In this document: positions 55,732 to 63,043 of the stretch, piece after piece | Position numbering within the stretch: the first letter of the stretch is position 1 | Layout: each line of letters starts with the position of its first letter | Assembly (NCBI GenBank): GCA_001485605.1 | Contig: FAON01000012.1 | Coordinates: 124,001-188,000 of the forward strand | Direction of reading: 5' to 3' | DNA: 64,000 bases | Source of the DNA: Candidatus Kryptobacter tengchongensis | Lineage (GTDB): Bacteria > Bacteroidota > Ignavibacteria > Kryptoniales > Kryptoniaceae | The notes under the pieces: model-generated | What the model was told of the DNA's origin: nothing | Databases searched by the model: none | Seen by the model: only the letters and a program-made list of their open reading frames with translations | Position numbers and translations under genes: made by a program

Positions 55732-55747
55732 TGGCATTTATTTTGCA
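55732..55747 (+). promoter_or_regulatory. Sigma-54 (-24/-12) promoter of the flagellar operon
   Basis: TGGCATTTATTTTGCA at 55732-55747: GG at -24 and GC at -12 exactly ten bases apart, matching consensus TGGCAC-N5-TTGCA at all but one position. It is 38 bp upstream of the 44-codon ORF and on the strand of the flagellar genes. It implies RpoN-dependent expression with an AAA+ activator; neither protein is encoded in this window. Confidence 0.75.
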
Positions 55748-55785
55748 TTTAAATTTTTGTGAAGTAAAAAATTTCGGATGGAGCG

Positions 55786-55920
55786 ATGAAAAAGTTGATT
55801 TTAATTTTTGGGATTATTGGGGTTTTGGTTTCAATTTTTGCGATTGTAAGGAAGGGTGGAGCAAATGTTGAGTGCGATTTTGAAGACGATGAAATTCACT
55901 TTGAACTTTATGCTCAATAA
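55786..55920 (+). CDS. 44-residue single-pass membrane protein, first ORF of the flagellar operon
   Basis: ATG 55786 to TAA 55920. One hydrophobic helix (LILIFGIIGVLVSIFAIV) then a basic KK/RK anchor and an acidic tail (CDFEDDEIHF), giving a likely N-in/C-out or reverse single-pass topology. GGA/GAG sequence lies just before the ATG. It stands 28 nt after the predicted sigma-54 transcription start and 15 bp before flgB. No family recognised; too short to be sure it is translated. Confidence 0.55.
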   Translation: MKKLILIFGIIGVLVSIFAIVRKGGANVECDFEDDEIHFELYAQ

Positions 55921-55935
55921 ATTGAGGATGTGAAA

Positions 55936-56367
55936 ATGTTAAAAATTTTTCTTTTCAACAGGACGAAAATTCCGCTTCTTGAAAAAGCTCTTGATGCGTA
56001 TTCGTTAAGACAAAGGGCGATTGCATCAAATATAGCAAATATAACGACAATTGGATACCGGCGGGTTGATGTTAAATTTGAAGATGAGCTTCAAAGGAAT
56101 TTGGGTGGGGAATTTATAAAGGGAATGAGGACAAATGAGAAACACATTGCAATTGGTGCAAAAGATATTAATGATGTTCAACCAGAAATTGCACGGCAAA
56201 GTTCAGATTATAACCCAGATCCACTTGCAAGTGGTGTGAATGATGTTGATATTGATCAAGAGATGGTTGAGCTTGCGAAGAATCAAATAAGATATAGGCT
56301 TGCTTCCAGATTAATTGCTGAGTCGTTCAGGGGAATTCAAAAAAGCATAAAAGGAGGGGGCGTATGA
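55936..56367 (+). CDS. flgB: Flagellar basal-body rod protein FlgB
   Basis: 143 residues from ATG 55936 (GAGG eight bases upstream); GTG 55930 is too near the ribosome site. The N-terminal rod-protein motif LRQRAIASNIANITTIGYRRVDV is present, and the C-terminal helix ends the rod fold. Part of the proximal rod with FlgC, FlgF and FliE. It overlaps flgC by 4 bp. Confidence 0.94.
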   Translation: MLKIFLFNRTKIPLLEKALDAYSLRQRAIASNIANITTIGYRRVDVKFEDELQRNLGGEFIKGMRTNEKHIAIGAKDINDVQPEIARQSSDYNPDPLASGVNDVDIDQEMVELAKNQIRYRLASRLIAESFRGIQKSIKGGGV

Positions 56368-56861
56368 AGATTGAAAGGTTATTTGCATCTTTTAACATAA
56401 GTGCAATGGGGTTGAGTGCTCAAAGGAAAAGGATGACCGTTATCGCTGAAAATATTGCAAATGTTGAAACAACAAGAACTGAGAATGGAACTCCTTACAG
56501 GAGGAAGGTTGTGGTGATGAGGTCTTTCCCTGCGCAAAGTTTTACATCTGTTTTGAAAAATGAAACGATAGGTCTTAAGACGACGAATGAAAACCATTTT
56601 TCTTCTGATTTGTTTGAATTTACGCAAGATGAGAACACCATAAGAGGAGTGGTGACGGAAATAGTTGAGGATAATTCCCCTGAACGGCTCGTTTACAATC
56701 CAGAACATCCTGATGCCGATGAGAATGGTTATGTTCATATGCCTAATGTTAACATCATCGTTGAGATGGTTGATATGATTTCGGCAACACGTTCTTATGA
56801 AGCGAATGTGACTGCTTTCAATGCTTCAAAAAATATGGCAAAAGACGCAATGGAGATATGA
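56364..56861 (+). CDS. flgC: Flagellar basal-body rod protein FlgC
   Basis: 165 residues, about 25-30 more than enterobacterial FlgC. The start MGLSAQRKRMTVIAENIANVET is the rod signature; the middle insertion (about residues 55-110) is Thr/Asn rich. The end has GYVHMPNVNIIVEMVDMISATRSYEANVTAFN, the FlgC/FlgG type C-terminus. Proximal rod component. Confidence 0.95.
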   Translation: MKIERLFASFNISAMGLSAQRKRMTVIAENIANVETTRTENGTPYRRKVVVMRSFPAQSFTSVLKNETIGLKTTNENHFSSDLFEFTQDENTIRGVVTEIVEDNSPERLVYNPEHPDADENGYVHMPNVNIIVEMVDMISATRSYEANVTAFNASKNMAKDAMEI

Positions 56862-57076
56862 GCATGAAAGTTGATGGTGTAAATAGTTATTTTCATCATT
56901 TTAATTTTCAGAAGTTGAAAATTTCCAGATCTGTTGAAGTTTTGAGTAAGGAAGAGATTGAATTTTTTGAGAAACTTTTCCCAGATGATGTTGAAAGGAT
57001 AAGGGAATATTATCGTTATGATTTGCGTGACAGTTCTATTTTTGAAGCAGGTAAGATAATTAACAAAAAGGTGTGA
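56858..57076 (+). CDS. 72-residue protein of unknown function between flgC and fliE
   Basis: Starts with ATGA overlap at the flgC stop and ends 3 bp before the fliE start, so it is translationally embedded in the operon. Sequence is mixed, with a central helix (LSKEEIEFFEKLFPDDVERIREYYRY, two halves). No signal or membrane segment. I know no flagellar protein like this. It could be a FliE/FlgC partner or chaperone; only the position supports this. Confidence 0.7.
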   Translation: MSMKVDGVNSYFHHFNFQKLKISRSVEVLSKEEIEFFEKLFPDDVERIREYYRYDLRDSSIFEAGKIINKKV

Positions 57077-57079
57077 ATT

Positions 57080-57376
57080 ATGTTGAAGCCCATTAATTTG
57101 ATTGATTCGGTTGAAGCTTCAAATTCTGATATAAAATGGAGAGCAAAAGAGAGCGTTGAAAGTTTTCAAAATGTTTTAAAGGAGTTTATCAAAGATGTAA
57201 ATCAACTTCAAAACGAAGCGGGTGAAGCGATAGAGAAAGCAATAACGGGAGAGATAAGTGATATTCACGATGTTATGATTGCTGTTGAAAAGGCGAAGAC
57301 AAGTTTTGAACTTTTAATGGAAGTTAGGAATAAGATGCTTGAGGCATATAAAGAGCTGATGCGTTTACAGGTTTAA
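57080..57376 (+). CDS. fliE: Flagellar hook-basal body protein FliE
   Basis: 98 residues, normal length. The C-terminal signature DIHDVMIAVEKAKTSFELLMEVRNKMLEAYKELMR region is typical (helices 40-98); the N-terminus contains SFQNVLKEFIKDVN. It joins the MS ring to the proximal rod. It lies 18 bp before fliF. Confidence 0.94.
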   Translation: MLKPINLIDSVEASNSDIKWRAKESVESFQNVLKEFIKDVNQLQNEAGEAIEKAITGEISDIHDVMIAVEKAKTSFELLMEVRNKMLEAYKELMRLQV

Positions 57377-57394
57377 AAAAATTCATAGAGTTTA

Positions 57395-58972
57395 ATGAGT
57401 ACAATTTCTCAGTTGAAAGAGTTTTGGGACAAATTATCACTTGCGAGGAAAGTTTTACTCATCGGGGTTGCGATTGCTTCAATTGTTGTTTTTGCATTTT
57501 TGATCTCGTGGGTTCGTGAGCCTGAATATGGTGTTTTGTTTTCAAATCTTGAGGCGCGGGATGCAAGTAAAATAATTGAAAGGTTAAAGGAGAGAAAAAT
57601 TGAGTATAAACTGGAGGATAACGGGCGGACGGTACTTGTCCCAAGGCAAAATGTTTATGAGTTACGACTTCAGTTTGCCGGTGAAGGGTTACCTAATTCA
57701 AGTATTGTTGGGTATGAGATTTTTGACAAAAACAACATCGGCGTTTCGGATTTTGTTCAGAAGATAAATTATAAACGAGCACTTGAAGGGGAGCTTGCCA
57801 GAACGATTTTACAAATTGAGGGTGTTGAAGCAGTAAGAGTTCATATCGTTATGCCTGAGAAAACTCTTTTTAAAGAAGACCAAAAAGAACCAACAGCTTC
57901 AGTTATACTTAAGCTAAAGCAAGGGACGAGGATAACGCGTGAAAATGTCCAAAGTATCGCCTATCTTGTTGCAAATAGCGTTGAAGGTCTTGACCCGAAA
58001 AATGTCACTATACTTGATTCCAGAGGGAGACTTTTATCGGATAATTCGGAATCTGATCCGCTTGCAAAGGTGAGCGGTAAACAATATGAGCTAAAGAGAA
58101 GCGTTGAGCAGTATCTTGCTGATAAGGTTCAAAGTTTGCTTGATGGTGTTCTTGGTCAGGGAAATTCAATTGTAAGGGTTGATGTGGAGCTGAATTTTAC
58201 GCAGGTTGAGAAAACAATTGAAGAATATGATCCAGATAAAACTGTCGTTCGGAGTGAGCAGACAACTCAAGAAAGAAGTAGTTCAGTTGATTCGTCGTTT
58301 GCCAGCACAAATTCTCAGAGGACAAATACGATAACAAATTATGAGGTTAATAGAACACTTCAAAGAATAGTTGAAAGCGTTGGAAATATAAAAAGACTTT
58401 CTGTTGCTGTTCTCGTAAATGGAACTTATAAAGTGAGTGAAGTTGATGGGGTTAAGAAGGTTGAATATATCCCACGTGATGAGGAACAAATCCAAAAGTT
58501 GACAGAGATAGTTAAAAACGCTGTTGGTTTTAATCCTGATAGAAATGATCAGATTTCAGTTGTGAGCATTCCCTTTGAACCAGCAGGTGAGGGAGTGGAA
58601 TTTGTGCGAAGGGAGGACAAGAGGGAGAATTGGCGTGATCTTGTTGAGAAAATTGTGATTGGATTTGCTATACTTGGTTCAATCGTAGTGATTTTCTCTC
58701 TTCTTGGTAGATTGAAGGTTAAAAGGGAAATTCCAACTGTTGAAGTTAAGGAATTTCCACAGGTTCAGCCTCAACCGACGCTCAAAGAACCTGAGACGGT
58801 TACAATTGAAGCAGTTGAGCCAGCGGAGGAGGAGATTGAATTTGAGAGGATGAAGAGGGAGCAGATTAAAGAAAAAGTGATGGAATATATTCGTGAAAAT
58901 TCGGAGCAGGCGACAAGATTAATCAAAGTTTGGTTGCTTGAGGAGGAAAAAGCGAAATGGCAAAGGCGTTAA
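57395..58972 (+). CDS. fliF: Flagellar MS-ring protein FliF
   Basis: 525 residues. Helix 1 is at about residues 20-42 (VLLIGVAIASIVVFAFLIS). The YscJ/FliF ring-building motifs are VLFSNLEARDASKIIERL, ALEGELARTILQIEGVEAVRVHIVMP and PTASVILKLKQG; RBM3 and the beta-collar segment lie around 230-400 and helix 2 around 418-438. The C-terminus (MEYIRENSEQATRLIKVWLLEE) is the FliG-binding tail. It overlaps fliG by 16 bp. Confidence 0.96.
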   Translation: MSTISQLKEFWDKLSLARKVLLIGVAIASIVVFAFLISWVREPEYGVLFSNLEARDASKIIERLKERKIEYKLEDNGRTVLVPRQNVYELRLQFAGEGLPNSSIVGYEIFDKNNIGVSDFVQKINYKRALEGELARTILQIEGVEAVRVHIVMPEKTLFKEDQKEPTASVILKLKQGTRITRENVQSIAYLVANSVEGLDPKNVTILDSRGRLLSDNSESDPLAKVSGKQYELKRSVEQYLADKVQSLLDGVLGQGNSIVRVDVELNFTQVEKTIEEYDPDKTVVRSEQTTQERSSSVDSSFASTNSQRTNTITNYEVNRTLQRIVESVGNIKRLSVAVLVNGTYKVSEVDGVKKVEYIPRDEEQIQKLTEIVKNAVGFNPDRNDQISVVSIPFEPAGEGVEFVRREDKRENWRDLVEKIVIGFAILGSIVVIFSLLGRLKVKREIPTVEVKEFPQVQPQPTLKEPETVTIEAVEPAEEEIEFERMKREQIKEKVMEYIRENSEQATRLIKVWLLEEEKAKWQRR

Positions 58973-59985
58973 ACTTAAAATACGAAAATCTTACGGGTAA
59001 GCAAAAGGCGGCTATTTTGCTTCTTGCGCTTGATGTTGAAACTGCTTCAAAGGTTTTTCGGCATCTTGAGCCCCAGGAAATGGAACAGCTTGCAATAGAA
59101 ATTTCATCGCTTGATGGAGTTTCTTCATCCGTTGTTCAGGCTGTAATTGAAGAATTTTTTCAAATGATGAAGGCTCAAGAATATATAATCGTTGGTGGTT
59201 TTGAATATGCTAAAACATTGCTTGAGAAATCGCTTGGTCCACAAAAAGCTTCTGAAATAGTTGAGAAAGTTCATGGTATGACGCAGATAAAAGGATTTTC
59301 TGTTTTGAAAAAAGCGGATGCGACACAACTTGCAAATTTTTTGCAGAAGGAGCATCCTCAAACAATAGCGTTGATTTTATCACATCTCCCGCTTGAGCAA
59401 ACCGCAAAGGTTATAAATCAATTTCCTGAGGATTTAAGAGTTGAGGTGGTATATAGGATTGCGAAGCTTGGCAAAATTTCCCCAACGATTTTAACGGAGC
59501 TTGAGAATGTTGTTGATATGATGGCTGAGGCATCTTTAAGTCAAGAAGTCAGCGCAACGGGTGGAGCAAGAACAGTGGCGTCAATTCTTAATAAGATTGG
59601 TTCACAGGAGGCGAGAGAACTTTTGCAAAGGATTGAGGAGCAGGACCCGGACCTTGCAAACGAGATCAAGAGATTGATGTTCCTGTTTGAAGATATAATT
59701 TACATTGACGATAGAAGCATACAAAGAATCTTGCGAGAGGTTGACAAAAAAGATCTTGCCCTTGCTTTGAAAGGTGCTGATCAAAAAATCAAGGAGAAGA
59801 TTTTCAAGAATATGTCAGAAAGGGCAGCTGCTATGTTGCAGGAGGAAATTCAGTATATGGGACCTGTGCGATTGCGTGAGGTTGAAGCAGCGCAGATGAG
59901 AATTGTTGAGATTATAAAACGGCTTGAGGAAAATCAAGAGATTGTAATTGCAGGAAGAGGAGGTGAAGAAGACATTGTTTACTAA
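58957..59985 (+). CDS. fliG: Flagellar motor switch protein FliG
   Basis: 342 residues, normal length. N-terminal LTGKQKAAILLLALDVE; middle EHPQTIALILSHLPLEQTAKV with the EHPQ motif; C-terminal domain LFEDIIYIDDRSIQRILREVDKKDLALALKG, with the charged torque helix retained, and EEIQYMGPVRLREVEAAQ. It is the rotor side of torque generation. The fliH start overlaps it. Confidence 0.97.
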   Translation: MAKALNLKYENLTGKQKAAILLLALDVETASKVFRHLEPQEMEQLAIEISSLDGVSSSVVQAVIEEFFQMMKAQEYIIVGGFEYAKTLLEKSLGPQKASEIVEKVHGMTQIKGFSVLKKADATQLANFLQKEHPQTIALILSHLPLEQTAKVINQFPEDLRVEVVYRIAKLGKISPTILTELENVVDMMAEASLSQEVSATGGARTVASILNKIGSQEARELLQRIEEQDPDLANEIKRLMFLFEDIIYIDDRSIQRILREVDKKDLALALKGADQKIKEKIFKNMSERAAAMLQEEIQYMGPVRLREVEAAQMRIVEIIKRLEENQEIVIAGRGGEEDIVY

Positions 59986-60694
59986 AAAGGTAATAAAAAA
60001 TCAATTGTGGAAGGAAAGGTTTCTATTTGAGGAATTGAAGATTGATGATTTGGATTTTAAGAATTTATCGGATGCTGACGCAAAAGATGAATCGGTGGTT
60101 GAATCGTTAAGCGATTATGCACAAAATTCGGCTGAAAAGGGAAATGAAGTTGATGTTGAAACAATAATAGCACAAGTAAAGGATGAATATGAGCTGAAGG
60201 TAAGGGAAGCATATCAAAGGGGGTTTAGGGATGCGGAAAGAATTTTAAGGGAGAAGATGAATAACGAATTAAATGAACATATTGCTCTTTTTGAGCAGCT
60301 TTTAAAAAGTTTTTATAACGAGGTTGAATCGTTTGAGACAAAAGTTGAGATATTCGTTGTCTCACTTGCTATAAAAATTGCCGAAAAAATAGTTAAGCGT
60401 GAGATTGAGAAAAATGATGATTTTATTTTAAATCAGGTGAAAGAAGCAATTAAGAGAGTTATCGGAATTGAGAAGATTAAGTTGAGAATAAACCCTGATG
60501 ATGAAAAACTTATAAGGGAGTCAAAACCAGAACTTTTGCAAATGCTTGGCTCAGCAAGCGAAGTCATCATTGAAGCAGATCCAGGAATTGAAAGGGGAGG
60601 CTGTATAATTGAAAGTGAGCTTGGAAATGTTGATGCAAGAATTTCAACACAATTTTCATTAATTGAAAATTCACTCATTGAGGGCATCAGATAA
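59963..60694 (+). CDS. fliH: Flagellar export stator/regulator FliH
   Basis: About 243 residues. The start is uncertain: GTG 59963 is used, TTG 59948 and TTG 59975 are in frame, and a strong AGAGGAGGTG lies over 59956-59965. A charged N-terminus, a coiled-coil centre (VKDEYELKVREAYQRGFRDAERIL with small-residue spacing) and the V-ATPase-E-like C-terminus (FVVSLAIKIAEKIVKREIEKN, IEADPGIERGGCIIES) identify FliH. It binds and regulates FliI, whose ATG overlaps its stop. Confidence 0.88.
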   Translation: MKKTLFTKKVIKNQLWKERFLFEELKIDDLDFKNLSDADAKDESVVESLSDYAQNSAEKGNEVDVETIIAQVKDEYELKVREAYQRGFRDAERILREKMNNELNEHIALFEQLLKSFYNEVESFETKVEIFVVSLAIKIAEKIVKREIEKNDDFILNQVKEAIKRVIGIEKIKLRINPDDEKLIRESKPELLQMLGSASEVIIEADPGIERGGCIIESELGNVDARISTQFSLIENSLIEGIR

Positions 60695-62019
60695 TGATAG
60701 GTCTTGAATTTAGAATGAGAAAATACTTTGATAAGATTGAACATCTTGATATGGTCAAAGTCAATGGGAGGGTAACGCAAGTCATTGGACTTGTAATTGA
60801 ATCAGTTGGTCCGTCTGCTTCACTTGGTGAGGTATGTATTATAAGATCCAGAAATGATGAGGCAATTTGTTTTACCGAAGTAGTTGGGTTTAAAAATAAT
60901 CGTGTTCTTTCAATGGCTCTTGGTGATATAAATAAGATAAGCCCTGGTAGTGAAATTGTTGCAACTGGAAAAGCATTTTCAATTCCAGTTGGAAGGAATC
61001 TTCTTGGTAGGGTTATAGATGGGCTTGGTCGTCCGATTGATGGAAAGGGATGGATTGAGGCTGATGAAATAAGGTCAATTTATAATCAACCGCCAGAACC
61101 TCTTGAAAGGAAAAGGATAAATCAGCCAATAGCAACTGGGGTAAGAGCTATTGATGCACTTCTTACTTGTGGGAAAGGGCAAAGAATTGGGATTTTCGCT
61201 GGCAGTGGTGTGGGTAAAAGCACACTTATGGGCATGATCGCAAGACATACAAATGCTGATGTTAATGTGATTGCTTTGATTGGGGAACGAGGCAGGGAGG
61301 TGAGAGATTTTATTGAAAAAGAACTTGGAGAGTTTGGGCTCTCAAAAAGTGTTGTCGTAGTTGCAACAAGTGATAAGCCACCGCTTATAAGGGTTAAAGC
61401 GTCGCTTGTTGCAACAACAGTTGCGGAGTATTTCAGGGATCAAGGTTTTGATGTTATGTTTATGATGGACTCTTTAACTCGTGTTGCGATGGCTCAGCGT
61501 GAGGTCGGGCTTGCAATTGGTGAGCCACCAACAACGAAAGGTTATACTCCCTCAGTGTTTGCTTTGCTTCCAAGGCTTGTTGAACGTGCTGGAACCTCTT
61601 CAAAGGGAAGCATCACAGCGCTTTATACAGTTCTCGTTGAAGGTGACGACCTTAATGAGCCAATTGCTGATTCAGCAAGGTCTATACTTGATGGTCACAT
61701 TGTCCTTTCAAGAAAACTTGCAAATATGGGACACTATCCTGCAATTGAACCACTTGAAAGTATAAGCAGACTTATGCCAGATATAGTGAGCCCCGAACAT
61801 AAAAAATCAGCTGAGAAAATAATAGATATACTTGCAACTTATAGAGAAGCGGAAGATTTGATAAACATTGGAGCCTATGCTAAAGGTAGCAATCCAAAAA
61901 TTGATAAAGCGTTGCAAATGATTGAAAAAATAAGGGAGTTTTTAAAACAGGATATAAAGGAAAAAGCAGAGTTTGAAGATTCGGTTGCTCGTTTAATTGA
62001 ACTTGCAAAATTAATCTGA
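60694..62019 (+). CDS. fliI: Flagellum-specific ATPase FliI
   Basis: 441 residues, F1-type ATPase fold. The beta-barrel start includes VNGRVTQVIGLVIESVGPSASLGEVC. Walker A is FAGSGVGKSTLMGMIARH, followed by ALIGERGREVRDFIEKEL, Walker B DVMFMMDSLTRVAMAQREVGLA and PPTTKGYTPSVFALLPRLVERAG. Its end is normal. It powers or helps type III export of flagellar subunits with FliH and FliJ. Start ATG overlaps the fliH stop (TAATG). Confidence 0.97.
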   Translation: MIGLEFRMRKYFDKIEHLDMVKVNGRVTQVIGLVIESVGPSASLGEVCIIRSRNDEAICFTEVVGFKNNRVLSMALGDINKISPGSEIVATGKAFSIPVGRNLLGRVIDGLGRPIDGKGWIEADEIRSIYNQPPEPLERKRINQPIATGVRAIDALLTCGKGQRIGIFAGSGVGKSTLMGMIARHTNADVNVIALIGERGREVRDFIEKELGEFGLSKSVVVVATSDKPPLIRVKASLVATTVAEYFRDQGFDVMFMMDSLTRVAMAQREVGLAIGEPPTTKGYTPSVFALLPRLVERAGTSSKGSITALYTVLVEGDDLNEPIADSARSILDGHIVLSRKLANMGHYPAIEPLESISRLMPDIVSPEHKKSAEKIIDILATYREAEDLINIGAYAKGSNPKIDKALQMIEKIREFLKQDIKEKAEFEDSVARLIELAKLI

Positions 62020-62026
62020 GGTGAAA

Positions 62027-62455
62027 ATGGCTCGTTTCAAACTTGACCCCGTTCTAAAGGTTCGTCAAATACAGGAAAAAAAATACAAAAAGGAACTTTC
62101 GGAGATTAAAGTAATTCGTGAAAATGCCGAAAAATTATTAGAAGACCTTAAAACGGAGAAAATACGACAAATGGAAAATATGGAGGTTGAAGAAAAAATC
62201 AAGGCGGTTGATCTTCAAATTCAATATGCCTATTTAAATGCAATCGCTGTTCAAGTTGAAAGGCAAAAGGATATGCTTGAAAAAATTTCCAAAGAAGAAG
62301 AGAAAAAGCGTGATATCTTGGTGAAAACGAATCAAAACAAACGAATGATTGAAAAATTAAAACAAAAGTTTAACGAGCAAATTTTAAAGGATTATCAAAA
62401 GAAAGAACAATCACTTCTTGACTCAATTTCACACAGAGCAACATTGAACAGGTAA
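62027..62455 (+). CDS. fliJ: Flagellar export chaperone FliJ
   Basis: 142 residues from ATG 62027 with GAGGTG just upstream. An all-helical coiled coil starting FKLDPVLKVRQIQEKKYKKELSEI (the FliJ N-terminal signature) to the end. FliJ links the FliI ring to FlhA and recycles chaperones. Sequence identity is always low in this family, so position (fliH-fliI-fliJ) carries weight. Confidence 0.87.
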   Translation: MARFKLDPVLKVRQIQEKKYKKELSEIKVIRENAEKLLEDLKTEKIRQMENMEVEEKIKAVDLQIQYAYLNAIAVQVERQKDMLEKISKEEEKKRDILVKTNQNKRMIEKLKQKFNEQILKDYQKKEQSLLDSISHRATLNR

Positions 62456-62458
62456 TAT

Positions 62459-63043
62459 ATGGGAAAGTCAATTTTTGGTTACATACTTGGTTTCACTTTT
62501 TCTTTTGTGACGATTTTTGAGGGTATGTATGTTCTTTCAAAACTTCATCCCGAACTTTTCAGACCGATCCCAAGTTCAGCCCCTGTTTCGGCGATGATTG
62601 ATTCTATCAAAGTTAAAAATGATTCGCTTGGAATTGTATGGGAAGATACAAGCTCAATTGGGTTTGAATATGTTGAAGCATATAAACTTGATAGTTTAAA
62701 AAATTTGCATAACAAGACGCTTGCAGAATTGGGGAGGTATAAAGATAGCGTTAATGTGCTTATCAGTATGATCCGTAACCTTGAAATTGAGATGAAGAGA
62801 AAAGATTTTCTTATTGAAAAGTTGCAAAAGCAGGCTTCAAGTCAACAGAGTGAAAAAGTTAAATCTTTAGCGAAAATTTATGAGGCAATGGAGCCAGAAA
62901 CAGCTGCAAGGATTCTTGAAAATATGTCTGAAGATGAGGCGCTTGCTATCATTTTAAATATGCAAAGACGTCAAGCTGCGAAGATACTTTCCGAACTTAA
63001 CACGAAAAAGGCAGTTAAACTTTCAAAACTTAACGGGAAATGA
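62459..63043 (+). CDS. MotE-like protein (MgtE intracellular-N domain), flagellar
   Basis: 194 residues. One transmembrane helix near the N-terminus (IFGYILGFTFSFVTIFEGMYV), a linker, a coiled coil (about 85-135) and a C-terminal MgtE_N-like domain (AKIYEAMEPETAARILENM, LNMQRRQAAKILSELNTKKAV). This is the layout of MotE, a periplasmic chaperone for the stator protein MotC in alphaproteobacteria; similar proteins sit between fliJ and fliK in many other bacteria. MotE in the strict sense is not proven. Stop TGA overlaps the next ATG. Confidence 0.8.
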   Translation: MGKSIFGYILGFTFSFVTIFEGMYVLSKLHPELFRPIPSSAPVSAMIDSIKVKNDSLGIVWEDTSSIGFEYVEAYKLDSLKNLHNKTLAELGRYKDSVNVLISMIRNLEIEMKRKDFLIEKLQKQASSQQSEKVKSLAKIYEAMEPETAARILENMSEDEALAIILNMQRRQAAKILSELNTKKAVKLSKLNGK

